A stretch of 64,000 nt of DNA from Incurvaria masculella (lineage: Eukaryota > Arthropoda > Insecta > Lepidoptera > Incurvariidae): the NCBI GenBank assembly GCA_946894095.1, contig OX335651.1, positions 3,494,501-3,558,500 on the forward strand, given 5' to 3'. The notes beneath the pieces were generated by a model that was not told where the DNA came from, did no database searches, and saw only the letters and a program-made list of their open reading frames with translations. A program made the position numbers and the translations under genes. Positions 1-12,300 of the stretch are shown one piece after another (the stretch's first letter is position 1; every line of letters begins with the position of its first letter).

Positions 1-2549
1 TACTTAGAACCCATTAAGCTATGCTGATTTTGACCCTAAGCACTTCGGTGAGGTTTCAAATTCATATAGTCAAAGAAGGCAGCTCATCGAGTGAGTAACT
101 TAAGTAGAAATGGGAACCCTAAAAGTTACATTTTTAGGATCCCGTTGATTGATTTGTAAAGTAGAAAAAAACTTCAATAATGTTGTCGGATCCGTAAGTC
201 ATTAAGTTGTAAACGAAAAAAAAAACTTGCGCCGATGTGCCTCGCGCCATAGATAAAATAAAGATATCATAAAACGATGACTTCACGCGATAGACACCAG
301 AATTGTATCGGTAACAAGTATTTAACAATTGCCGTTACGGTACATATATACTTAGTTCGAATTCCAATCAACGAAGCGGTGAGATTGTTCTGCAGATACC
401 GGTCAAAGAAACTGGGAACGTAAATCTGTCGAGGTTTGGCAGACAGCAAGTCAAACACGTAATGACGTTTTATCTTGTCCACCGAACGCTAACGAGCTCA
501 AACGCAATACGCAATCTCAAGTAAACCTTCGAATTAACGAACAAATAGATGAAAAAGACTATATCTACGAACATATAAATGTATATGATCCTATGTAGAT
601 CACCGGTGAACTTGAAATGTGTACCGGACTAAGTATAGAAGGCGATGAGGAAACGGTGAATAGCCAGGTGACTGTTAGCATTACTACTCTAGAGGGGAGG
701 TACAATCTCAGTAACAACGCTAAGATTATTATTGGTCAGATGTTCCGTTGATGGTTGACGCCTTTACTGCGGTGCTTAAAATAATGCTGCTTTAACGATG
801 ACGTACGCTGAACGGTTTCCATATTATTTTAATGAGTTAACGAGATACCGTTGATGAGACGCAACCTGCTAAATTTGAATGTTTGTGTCAGGATGGCTTG
901 TTTCATGTCAGGGAAATGAAACAAGCTAACCCTAATATATGCAAATTAAAATATCACATATTACAGGGAATACTGCTAAAATTTTAATACCAGTGAATAA
1001 AAAAATTAAACATACCACATCTTGTAAATATGTCATTCTCCAATGTATGCCGTTACAGAAATTCTTGATATCAATGATATCAGCGACAATAATGGATAAT
1101 TAAGATCGATCGCCATCACTAGGGATGTCACTTTGCCATAATATTTATTAGAAGTATCCAACTTCATTGTATGCTCTGTGATTCTAGCGTGCTACAGGCA
1201 ACAACATACAAAGTCTATTACTCCAGGGAGTCATAGATGTGTGTATGTTTTGTTGCAGTATCGATTGTTAACGGTCCTTGCCAAATATATGTTCGAAATC
1301 TATGTCGACTATATTTTTCTATATAACTGGACATGGCTGGCTCATGCCGTATCTATGATGTTTAGAATCTGTGTGTTCTGCGCTGAAGGCTGACAAGTGT
1401 CTGCTTTTTTGGTTTTTTTACTAAACATTTAGAAGGAAACACTTGTACCTGTTTGATTTCAAAACAGTTTTTTATATTCACCAACTTGCAATAAAATTGT
1501 ATATGTTTGCTTCGTATTTGAATGCCTATAAGTCATAGATAGGAATAGACTGACTGAAGCTCCCATAAGGAGGGTTTCTTAACCATCCAAGAAACAACCA
1601 ACCAGAGACTGAGCATCTAGAAATATCTTGCGTTGCGCAATTTTTTATCAAAGCGTCGCTGCATCCGATAGCAGATGTATAAATGTTGAACGTTATCAGA
1701 TATCTATAACGTTGCATTGAATATCATAGTTGATTTTATAATCTTCCGAGTGCAGGTAGAACCCGTTGTACCACATGTACTTCAGCAAAAGCTAACATTT
1801 CGCCTTCAGAGATCGGCCTGATTCACGGTAAAACCTGGCATGTTATATAAGTAGTCGCAAAGATCTGGATACTGAATTGGATTGTAGCTAGTTTGGAGAG
1901 AGTAAACGATGGCGGAGTAGTTATGCGAGTGCGCGGAAATGGTCCGCGAAGCGGTGAACTAGATTTCCTCATAGTTTGTTGACTCCCAAAGGCCTGTTTA
2001 GTGGTCTTTGCTCACCGGTCCGTAAGCAGAGCGACCGTTGTTGTACGAAAATGGCCAACGAACTGCGAATTCGCCATGCTTTTATTTGCCAGAAGCAGTG
2101 AATGACCGACAGGGTTCTATCGAGCCGATTACATGGCCGAAGACGGCTTATGGCCATAAGCGAAGTCGGAACTCGTTTCGGTGATGGTGTTAAAATGTAT
2201 GTGACTTGGTTACAGAGAACCGTTAGAGAATTCCGCGTGCCTTTTGGTCACGATCGCTTGATGGTATCTTTGAACTCGCTTGACTTCGATGCGAGGCTAC
2301 TGCTCCTTTAGTTTGCGTTTTTTTTTTCATTTGTCGTAAATTCACGCAGTGTCGATCATAGGGGTAGGCAGCGCGAGATAGGGCTTGCTGTATCATTATT
2401 GACTACACCGACACTAACCAACATTTTGTATCTTGGTTGTAATTGTGAGATAAAATCATAGATGAATGAGTAATTATTAATCTATGATAAAATGTGACAG
2501 CAGATCAGAGTTGCGCAGAGCGCAAGCACGTAGACGCTGCTGGCTTAGT
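1..2549. other. no gene recognised (upstream rdx intron or flank)
   Basis: Only short, unconvincing frames. No repeat matched elsewhere in the window. If rdx starts upstream, this is intron. Confidence 0.4.
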
Positions 2550-2837
2550 AAAAAACCAGTCAAGTGCGAGTCGGACTCGCACACGAAGGGTTCCGTACCA
2601 TCGTACAAGATTTAACACAAAAAAATCACGTTTTTTGTATTGGAGCCCCCTTTAATTTTTATTATTTCTTCATTTTACCCATTTGTTGTTATAGCGGCAA
2701 AATAAATACACACTCTGTGGAAATTTCAGCTGCCTACCTATTACGGTTCATGAGATACAGCCCTGTGACAGACGGACGGACAGCGGAGGCTTAGTAATAG
2801 GGTTCCGTTTTCACCCTTCGGGTACGGAACCCTAAAA
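2550..2837 (+). repeat. lepidopteran GGTTCCGTACC repeat (family A)
   Basis: From AAAAACCAGTCAAGTGCGAG to GGGTACGGAACCCTAAAAA. It contains the palindrome GTGCGAGTCGGACTCGCAC and a GACGGACGGAC run. This repeat is, in my recollection, ubiquitous in Lepidoptera. The short open frame it contains recurs in each copy only because the repeat does. Confidence 0.85.
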
Positions 2838-3410
2838 ATAAATGATTTGCGCGTGATATAGCTTACTGATTGGAATATTGTTTTATTCAAATAAACGTCC
2901 ATTTTAAACTGAGTCTGACTTGACGGTAATAACCGCCATTCGTATTTTACTGTACAGCTATACCTTGACTTTTATCGCTTTATGTTGCGGCTCAGGTATG
3001 ATTGTATATTACATTATCTGATTACTGCATAATTTCCAAGTAGGTTTCAGATTTATTTTGGGATCTCAAAATGTTTGTATTCTTTTGCTCGCTATTTGAT
3101 TTTTGTATTATTTTATTGAGTAAACAAATAGTCTTAAAACTAATTAATAAACAAAATTTTAAATACAGTTTAAACCAGCAGAGTTGCCATTAAGTAATAC
3201 TTAAATACATAGGCGTAGAGAGGGGAAATACAGCAGATATTTAGCAAATAATCAAAAATAAAAAAGAAGCAGTTTCTCTGCAAAACTCAAAAGCTAAAAT
3301 CAAAAGGAAAAACAAAATGTTACCTAAGCGATACTAAAAATTTGTAAGAGCTTTTCAGTAGCGTAAAAAAAACAAAATCTTGAAATTTTGCGTCATACGA
3401 AGCACAACTA

Positions 3411-3584
3411 AGCCCCGGTTGCACGAAGAAACGGCGTATTTGAACATTGATTACAATGTTCAAATACGTCACTTTTAGTGAACCGCATAGAGTTCCTTCC
3501 ATACTGTCCACACTAAGTTCCGTGTTTGATCATACTTTGACGTTGATTTTAATTTTTTGTTCTTTCGTGCACTCGGCCCTAAGT
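3411..3584 (+). mobile_element. MITE family F copy 1
   Basis: From GCCCCGGTTGCACGAAGAAA to TCGTGCACTCGGCCCTAAG. It contains TGACGTTGATTTTAATTTTT. The reverse-oriented partner is at 9761-9925. Ends share TGCACGAA in inverted orientation. Confidence 0.72.
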
Positions 3585-3794
3585 CGTATAAAATATTTTT
3601 TCATGTAGCTAGTTTTGCTGACTGGTAAATTAAACGTACTATCAGAACGAATAGCCCGTCTATTTCATATTTGTATCTTATATTGTGTCGTTCCCTCTGT
3701 CCGTGGAGTTTCCATTAGCTGCTCGCTTAATCGCGGTTCGGAATTGTCTCGGAACGATAGCCATGGTTCGGGGAAGCGCTAAGATGAATGGGTA

Positions 3795-4010
3795 ATATTA
3801 CCTGAAGGGGTTACTTTGGTAAACAACTCGCCAGATGAACAGGCATGTGAGTGAATAAATGCTAACTGTTACATTTCTTGGACGAATACCACGTCGTTTG
3901 ACAGTTAGCATGGTACGAAAATCAACTAAACTTCAGATTGAAAAACTCACTTGCCGGTTCATCCGGCGAGTTTATTAACTATGGTTACATCCCCTGGAGC
4001 TGCTACGATT
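3795..4010. mobile_element. foldback element
   Basis: Left arm ACTCGCCAGATGAACAGGCA (about 3827) pairs with right TGCCGGTTCATCCGGCGAGT (about 3953). Pairing extends outward through GTTACTTTGG/CTATGGTTAC and inward through GCTAACTGT/ACAGTTAGC. Confidence 0.6.
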
Positions 4011-4245
4011 GGAACATGTCTCATTAGAAAGGTCTCGATGGGGTCGAGTGGCCATGGTATGTCCAACGAGATGGTACGTATGTCCGAGATGAGATATTGC
4101 TCAATTGGTTTAACGTCCATTTAATTCGACATATCGGGCAAGGGGCGCTATTTGTATTATTTTTTTAATTTAGAATGCCTCCCCCGCCCACGGGGCCGCC
4201 GCCCGCCGCCCCTTCCGCAAACGTCAAAAATGTTGACGTCCCTTC

Positions 4246-4434
4246 CTTTTTGTTATTTTTTTTATTTTACCTATTTCTTGTTATAGCGGCAAAATAAATA
4301 CACACTCTGTAAAAAATCAGCTGCCTACCTATTACGGTTCATGAGATACGGCCCTGTGACAGACGGACGGACGGACAGCGGAGGCTTAGTAATAGGATTC
4401 CGTTTTCACCCATTGGGTACGGAACCCTAAAAAG
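4246..4434 (+). repeat. family A repeat, truncated
   Basis: Only the distal half is present, from TTATAGCGGCAAAATAAATAC to GGGTACGGAACCCTAAAAA. It abuts a GC-rich stretch at 4187-4235. Confidence 0.8.
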
Positions 4435-4499
4435 CGTTGATGAACCGGCCAATACATCTCGGGGATATATCCGCTTGGTCCCATAAAAATATTTGACGT

Positions 4500-4858
4500 A
4501 CTTATCGTGGCCCTCCGAATTGCCACGTTTGGTGGCCGCTCCGGGCGTTCGGCCCATACTTATTTGCCCATCCAACACGGGCTGTCGCGGAAATTCCGGC
4601 GCGGCGCGGTGCGGCGTCGCGCGGCGCGGCGCGGGGATGGCGGCCGACCTTGGCGCGGGTCGCCGACCGGGCGCGCACCACGAGCAACGGTCGCGCCGCG
4701 GGGCAACAACCGGAGAGGTGACCACGCCGCGCGCCCCGGCGCGGCGCCCGTGGAAGCGCTCGCGAACCGTCCCGGGTTGGGCCGCGCTCGGAATCCGCCG
4801 CCTGCCGATACCGTCGGCATCTGTCGGCCGGCCGGCAACCGCAAAGACGCAATAGCTT
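4500..4858. promoter_or_regulatory. GC-rich, CpG-rich island in rdx upstream intron
   Basis: About 350 bp with very high GC (GGCGCGGCGCGGTGCGGCG) in an AT-rich background. Several overlapping frames are open only because stop codons are rare at this GC. It could be an alternative rdx promoter and non-coding first exon, or an insertion. No coding match seen. Confidence 0.35.
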
Positions 4859-5094
4859 AATTATACAGTTTTCCGCAAAGCGAATAGTTGAATCGTTGGT
4901 ATGTTTTGTTAACGACATTTAACATCTTCCTGATTTTGAAGTTGAACATCTCAATTAGAAAAATATTGTGATTAGATTTGGAAAAATCACTTTAAAAACC
5001 TTTTATAAAGGTGATACCTACGACGAATTTGTACAATCTCAGCGGCAGAATCTACGGTTAGATAGGATAGTGCGCAGTCGTATAACTCAATAGA

Positions 5095-5165
5095 TAAGAT
5101 TGTGGTATAGCTCTGTCGGTAGAGCTTTTGGGCATGAAGGTAGCAGATTCGTGTCCACTTTCAGA
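5095..5165 (+). repeat. tRNA-like fragment
   Basis: TAGCTCTGTCGGTAGAGC resembles an A box with D arm, and AGATTCGTGTCC a weak B box. It is probably a decayed SINE head or tRNA pseudogene. Confidence 0.4.
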
Positions 5166-5560
5166 TAAATCTGTGTCAGAACGAAGATTATATTTGCAAT
5201 ACCTTTAACACAGATGTCAGTCTCAAACCTGAAAGGAATCGTGTAAAGGAAGGACATGTGCTTAGTACGGCCGCTGAACAAAAAGGTGTCAGTGTAGGAT
5301 CTCCTAACATTATCTTCATGGCCAACGAATAAATGGGCTTAATCAATAAATTAAGCTAATGAAATTCATTACACATTAATAAATAATGTAACTTTAAAAT
5401 ATTTTCTTTATTATTGCTACCTTAAATATTGGTTTAAGAATAAAAAAGAATGCTTTTTAACTGTTTTTTCCATTGAGCAAAGAATCACATCGGGCTTTCG
5501 ATGTTTTGTTGAAATATTGTAGGTAAGGTTTAACATATCATTAAAACTAAACATCTCACT

Positions 5561-6570
5561 TTAAGGCTGTTCCGACCCATATAATAGACCGGGATAGATA
5601 CGGTTTGAGAAGCACATGAAATCCGAAATGATTTTTTTTTTCTCAGAAATATATAATTTCAAGTTATTGCTATATTTCTTTCTAGAATATGTAAAATAAA
5701 ATTAAATTCTTTAAAAACTACACAACGAACGATTTTATACGTATTTCGAATTTTTTGTTTAGCTTTTGTGTGAATGTAAAAATTATAAATGAAAAAAAAT
5801 GTGCTTCTAATATTTGCAACATTTCACAAATTTCCCAGAATATAGAGGTTGCGGTCAGTTTCCTATTTCAGAAAATAAAATAGAATTTTCTTTATTTGCT
5901 TTGCAGATATTATGAAAATAGTACAAAAAAAAATATATTTACACAGTTCCGTAAATAAGAAATTGTTGCAAATTCACAGTAATATTACACCTAAAATTAG
6001 CTAACATATAACATTTTTTAAATAACATTTCTAAATATTTGTTTAGGAGATATCATTTTTTATACATATTTCATATTTTATTTCTATCTTCCGGACCCCC
6101 CAAAATGTTGCAAACTTAATGTACACATGTCCACATGAAATACTACGTTTATGAGAAAAAAAATTGCATTTCGGATTTAATGTTTTTCTAAGTGCTGACT
6201 TAAGGCTAAAGTTCCTGGAGTATAAAGTTGTTTGCACACATAACGCAAAAAGTATTGCACTTTAAGCCACGAATTAATAATAAAAGTTTAATATAGTCAT
6301 ATTACTTGCAGCAAAAATAATTTCATAATTTCAGGATTATTGGTTTTGTTTCAATTTATTTAAATACGATTTTTATTTAACAGCGCCATCTAACGGTGTA
6401 AAACTTCTAATCGGCAATTACAACGAAACCATTAAACCTGAAATTGTGAATATGTTTTCACTGCAACTACTATGGCTATATTTAATATGTTTGACGAATT
6501 CGTGCCTTAAAGTGCAATACTTTTTGTGTTCTGTGTAAAAAAAACATTGTATGGGTCGGAACATCCTTAA
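5561..6570. mobile_element. TTAA family D, long copy (1010 bp)
   Basis: Ends read TTAAGGCTGTTCCGACCCAT at the left and ATGGGTCGGAACATCCTTAA at the right. TTAA at each border fits a piggyBac-type target. Only short frames; AT-rich interior with an inner inverted repeat (GTATTGCACTTTAAG at about 6250 against its complement near 6510). A deleted relative is at 51048-51417. Confidence 0.85.
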
Positions 6571-6784
6571 ACAGCTTTGATGGCATATCTTACCTAAATC
6601 AAACGTTTGAGTGGGTATGAGAAAATGGGACATAAATAGTAGAATATAGAAGTGAATATGTGTTTTGATATGACCATTGTAATCTGTTGCAATCAAATCA
6701 TCGTACTTCCCGCCTAATAGGTTAACTTTACTGTGGATAAAACGATGAAGGTAGAATCTATATTGATCCCTCTTAGCAACTTTT

Positions 6785-7345
6785 CAACCGACTTCAAAAA
6801 AGGAGGAGGTTCTCAATTCGTCTGTATGTTTGTTACCTCATAACTTTCGCCTGGGTGAACAGATTTTGATGATAATTTTTTTTAATAAAAGCTGGTGCTT
6901 TCCATGTGGTCCCATTTTAATTTGGCTTAGTTCTGACAATCATATCCATGAGAAAATCATAAAAGTCTTAAATTTGTATTAATTAGGTGCGCGAAAAATG
7001 AACGAAAAACTCAACCGATTTCGATTATTCTTTTTTTATTGGAAAGGACGTGTACAAATTAGTAAGTGTACTTCAGATTCACTAAAACTAAACAAATAAA
7101 ACAAAATTAACAAACAAATAACCGACTTCAATGAAAAAGCACTAAAAAGTAAAAAATATTTGCCATTTTTGTAGTTAGGATTATTGTTATTTTTTGAGAC
7201 GGTGTCAGCCAAGGTAGCCAAGGTTCTCTTGACTGGCGCAGCGCGTGCCCGTCTGACCCCGACTCAAAAAATAACAATAATCCTAACTACAAAAATGGCA
7301 AGTATTTTTTTACTTTTTAGTGCTTTTTCTTTGATGTCGGTTATC
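6785..7345. repeat. ACCGACTTCAAAAAAGGAGG repeat with long hairpin
   Basis: 6788 begins a repeat recalled as common in Lepidoptera (GAGGTTCTCAATTCG, TCATAACTTTCGCCTGGGTG). A hairpin follows with arms 7120-7198 and 7263-7342, about 95% complementary, around a 64-nt GC-rich loop. Confidence 0.65.
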
Positions 7346-8124
7346 TTTATATCTGACTTTCAAAACGCATAAGCTACCTTACCCAATTTACGAAAACTAT
7401 GAATCAAAGGACCACATCATAATACATTTACCAAAAAAAAACCGACCATTCCAAGAAACCCCCAATGAAATAACGCAGCGAGGGACAAAACAAGCCACTG
7501 AAGAGGAAAACAACAAAATGTTAACAAAGCCACATAATGAAGGATACGTAGGTACCTGCCCACTCACAGGGGACTCAAAACAAGATATGCGAGCAGGACA
7601 GTCGAGTCGCATGCGAAGGTCGGCCTCTCATTGTCCCGGCGCGATAATAAAATGTACCAAGGATGTGTCCCGTATACAATATCACTTGCGTGTCCCATCT
7701 TTGCAGTACATGATTTTATTGCCTCTTGTAGAAACGTTGATTTATGGTATTTTAAAAGAAGCCCATTAGCATTGTTTATTTGTATCGTGTTGTGTTATAG
7801 TCAGTAACGATGTTGTTTAATTTATAACCTTGCTCTCAAATGCAACATCGTTGAACAGTAGGTTGCCATATTAGTTATTAGGGACTAAGCTGATTTAGTT
7901 AAATTACTAACTTAACATTGTTTTTTTTTTCAGATTGCAGTAAAAATGCTAACAATGTGGCAATAACTGTATTTTACTGTGACCCTATCCAAGTGTTCTT
8001 CATTTTTAAAGCATCATTAGTAATACCAGCAGTGAAAACATTAAAACCAATGTTAAAAAACCATGGTATTTGAAAGTTAAAACATTATTACTAAACTACG
8101 ATTGTCTTGGGCATTATTGGCCCC

Positions 8125-8422
8125 TTTTTAGGGTTCCGTACCCAAAGGTTGAAAAAGGAACCCTATGACTAAGCCTCCGCTGTCCGTCCGTCCGTCCGTC
8201 CATCACAGGGTTGTATCTCATGAACCGTAATAGGTAGGCAGCTGAAATTTTCCCAGAGTGTGTATTTATTTTGCCGCTATGACAAAAAAAAGGTAAAATA
8301 AAAAAATCATATAAAATAAAGGGGGGTCCCATACAAAAAACGTGATTTTTTTTCTGTAAAATCTTGTACGATGGTACGGAACCGTTCGTGTGCGAGACCG
8401 AATCGCATTTGGCCGGTTTTTA
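8125..8422 (-). repeat. family A repeat
   Basis: Reverse orientation: TTTTTAGGGTTCCGTACCC through ATTTGGCCGGTTTTT, complete. Confidence 0.85.
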
Positions 8423-8565
8423 GGTTTAGGGTTCGTAATTAATTGTGAGTAGAAAGCTTTCTTCTTTTTTTATTGGTACTAAATATAATTTGTTTATACT
8501 CACTAGTTTAAGTTTCAAATAGGAAATACATGATTCGTAAATCTCGCAATGAAGATGTTTCATGA

Positions 8566-8882
8566 CAGTGGCGTAACATAGGGTGGCAGGGCTGGCAAAA
8601 TGCCACGGGCCCCCGACCCAAGAGGGCCCCGGTCCAACAAAAAATATTTTTTTTCATTGTACCTGAGTATTTTATTTTATTTGAAAAGTATATTTATTAT
8701 ATAATATTATAAGTTCTGCTTAAAATCCAAAGTGAGACAACTAAACATCATAATACAATTTCAAGTTAATCGTTAAGCATTTCAACCAACCCAAACAAAA
8801 ATATGTTGATTCATTTTTAGAGATTCATAGGCCCCATCATAAGAATTTGCCACGGGCCCCAGATGGTATAGTTACGCCGCTG
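8566..8882. mobile_element. hAT-type MITE with 8-bp TSD
   Basis: The 317-bp element begins CAGTGGCGTAAC and ends GTTACGCCGCTG. It is flanked by the perfect 8-bp repeat TTTCATGA (8558-8565 and 8883-8890). CAG-type ends plus an 8-bp duplication are diagnostic of hAT elements. No coding capacity. It lies 78 bp upstream of an rdx exon. Confidence 0.9.
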
Positions 8883-8967
8883 TTTCATGACGATCTTTAC
8901 CACTAACTACTTTCGAACAGAATACTTACATAGGATCCCTATAACGCGTCCTTTTCTCTTGTTGCAG

Positions 8968-9305
8968 GTGAAAGTGGTGAAGTTCAGCTACATGTGGACC
9001 ATAAACAATTTCAGTTTTTGTAGAGAGGAAATGGGTGAAGTGCTCAAGTCGTCGACGTTCTCGGCGGGCGCGAGCGACAAACTCAAGTGGTGCCTGCGAG
9101 TGAACCCCAAGGGGTTGGACGAAGAGAGCAAGGACTACCTGTCGCTCTACCTCCTCCTAGTGTCGTGCAATAAGTCTGAGGTTAGGGCCAAGTTCAAGTT
9201 CTCGATACTGAACGCGAAGCGAGAGGAGACCAAGGCGATGGAGTCACAGAGGGCGTACAGATTCGTGCAGGGAAAGGACTGGGGATTCAAGAAGTTCATC
9301 AGAAG
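8968..9305 (+). CDS. rdx: rdx coding exon: MATH domain
   Basis: The acceptor is CTTGTTGCAG and the donor is GTGAGG at 9306. The exon encodes most of the MATH domain, from [10 protein letters not shown] to FKKFIR, and ends two bases into a codon. The following exon restores AGA (Arg) and continues [10 protein letters not shown], as in the SPOP family. Confidence 0.96.
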
Positions 9306-12300
9306 GTGAGGGTTCATTATTTTCTTGTTCTGTCCCTGTGCCATTTAGATCTACTTGAGTGTTGGTTTTTAGGGTTCCGTACCCAAAAAGTGAAAACGGA
9401 ACCCTATTACTAAGCCTCCGCTGTCCGTCCGTACGTCCGTCCGTCCGTCTGTCGCAGGGCTGTATCTCAGTAACCGTAACAGATAGACAGCTGAAATGTT
9501 CACAGAGTGTGTATTCATTTTGCGGCTAAAATAACAAATAGGTATGATTAAAAAATAATTGATATTAAAGGGGGTCCCCATAAAAAAAAAAATATTTTTG
9601 TTTTAAATTTTTTACTATGGTACGGAACCCTTCGTTTGCGAGTCCGACTCGCACTTGGCCGGTTTTTTCAATAAAAATCTATAAACCCCTGAAGTTTCTT
9701 TAATGAGTTATCGAAAGCCGAGGATCTATCAGTCTGTGACGTAACTTGGTGTAGTTTGGCTAAGGGCCGAGTGCATGAAAGGGCAAAAAATCAAAATCAA
9801 CGTCAAAGTATGATCAAACAGGTCACTTTGTGTGGACCGTATGGAAGGAACTCTATGCGGATCACTAAAAGTGACGTGTTTGAACATTAATTAACTCGGC
9901 CGTCTCTTCGTGCAACCGGGACTAAGTCATCACACTCCAATTAGAATAATTTAAAGAGAACCAAATTAGGGTAACTAGTGTGAGGTTTCTCGCGAGTAGC
10001 TCAAGAAATTGTAAATATATACTTGTGAGTGAATTGTGAATCACCGGAGAATGTGAATTTCAAGATTAACCCCCCTCTGTACAAAGTTTACTAGAATAGC
10101 GAATAAATGTGAGATGTAAATCGATGAAACAAAAACAAAATGCTGGATAATTATTCTCGAAAAATTTAAAAGTTTAATTGAAAAATTGAAAGTTTCTTTT
10201 GACAATTTTCTTAATTGCGATTTGTTATTGCTTCAACTCTTTTGCATAGTATTCCATAGTAAATGGGTAGACACCGTTAAATTCGTGGATAATAATCTGT
10301 TATCATTACTAATTTCTTTATTATTACTTTTCGCGCTCTAGAAACGTAAAGTAACAAAAAAAAAACAAAACGGCTACGATTGTTAAGAACACTCAATTTT
10401 GTTTTAACGTTAGTTTCAAATCAGAACGATAAAAAATGTCGAGATAATTTAATTTGAAACTAAATTTAAAAAATATTACGCTTTATGTTTCGAAGGTTTT
10501 TACACTTTATCGGAATATTTGTAGTTTCAAGATCAGTGTATGACATATATTTTTAAAGACTGTCTAACCTAATAACGTTTTGTTTATCGGCAGCTAGTGG
10601 GAATAATCATAATCTGACTATACTATGTACCACTATTATATATCTTCAGGAGATGATATCAAGGACGATAGAAAAGAAAAAAAAACCGAAAAGAAATTAG
10701 AAGGCTTTAATTTTCTCCCTAAATGTTAACCCATCCTTAAATTTTCGAATTTGTTGAATCGCAAGTTGCTCATTTAAATTGGAAATGATGACCGGAAATG
10801 TGCGTCTGTGGTTTAATATGAGGCCACATGTTGACGAGCTCGCTTTGCGACACGATAAGGGAATTTCAAAGCTGGAAATAACTTGTACAATGTTTACGAA
10901 TGTCATTTATTCTGTTTACCCCACATTATGGACTTGTATAGCATGTTTTTTTTATATAACTGGAAACTATATTGATGTTATATAATGATATTAGCCCAAA
11001 ACATCACACGGGAACTACGTGCTAAACGAGGATCTTCCATTGCAGAGCTACAATTGAACTGGATGGAAAACACGGACGGCAATTTTTATTGCTGCTTAGA
11101 CCATAATTAATTCCTGAGCCGGTAGTCTAAGTTGTCACCTAAATTGGCGTTACGGCAAACCGATCGACTGGCGTTTTAAAATGTATGGAGAAATTGAAGA
11201 GCGCGCGCAGCGGGCGTTAAGCGAACTAACATTTGCGAGTCCGAGCTTGATTTAACAGCTTACTCAACGTTGCCGTAAATACGTCGACGTTGCCGTTTAC
11301 GTCCACTCCGTGTTTTCATACAAATCGGAAGTCCGCGTTTGACTTTGACAGCTTGAAGAAGTAAAACCACAGAATATCTAGTAAAAACTTGTATGAAGTT
11401 TGGAGGAAACGCCAGTCGATCGGTTTGCCGTAAACGCCAATTTAGGTGAGAACTCAGACTACCGGCTCTGGAATCTGAACCACGAATCCCTTAGTCGCCT
11501 CTTACTACATGCTCTGGAATCATTGCAGTGGGACCACTTGTATTGTTTTTAAGTGTGTGAACCCACACAGCTCAACAGCATGTACTTACGGAAAGCACTT
11601 ATTCGAAGACAGTTCTTGGGTCTTGAGACGTTTCTCAAATCTTCCGACTGGCAATTTTGAAATAAAATGTATGGAAGTAATGAAAAATTTAATCTCTCTG
11701 AAAATTTGGAGTAATCTTAGGGAAATGGGAATCTTAGGAATCGGGTGTACAATTGTTTTAGGAATACCTTGGGTATCTTAGGTAGTCCTTTAAGAATCAT
11801 GGAAATCTCCCGGAATCTTTGGACATAATCAGGGATCTTATGAAAACCTCGAGATCTTTTGAAATTTCCAGGAATCTTTGGTAGTCCTTGGGAAACCTTA
11901 GGAATCTTGAAATCACAAGGTAATACTGATATTTTTGACTGCTGGTAATCTTGGTGCACACGTTTTGCTCGAGTGTCTGACCCCTCGCTTGCAGCTTGAC
12001 TTTGGTTAAATATTCGATTGAACAATTATTTGTAATACAATGCGATTCAAATAAGAATAGACAGGGTTCGTCACTAACTTCACTCGAATTTGCGGTACGA
12101 TCGGTACGTCCGCACGGGTTTACACCGGGAACATTCACGTCATTATCAAAGGATAATGAGGTGAATGTTCCCGGTGTAAACCCGTGCTGAGGTTTTTTTC
12201 CATCCATCAGAATCGAGGTTCGATCCGAGTATGTGCGTCTACATGCTTTTGTGTTTCCTTGTTTTGTAGGGGCTCTGCCTTGCCTTGACAGCGACATAGA

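Noticed and set aside
4339..4918. Five overlapping long frames on both strands
   Set aside because: They coincide with the GC-rich block, have Arg/Pro/Ala-rich nonsense translations and no motif; stops are rare there for composition reasons.
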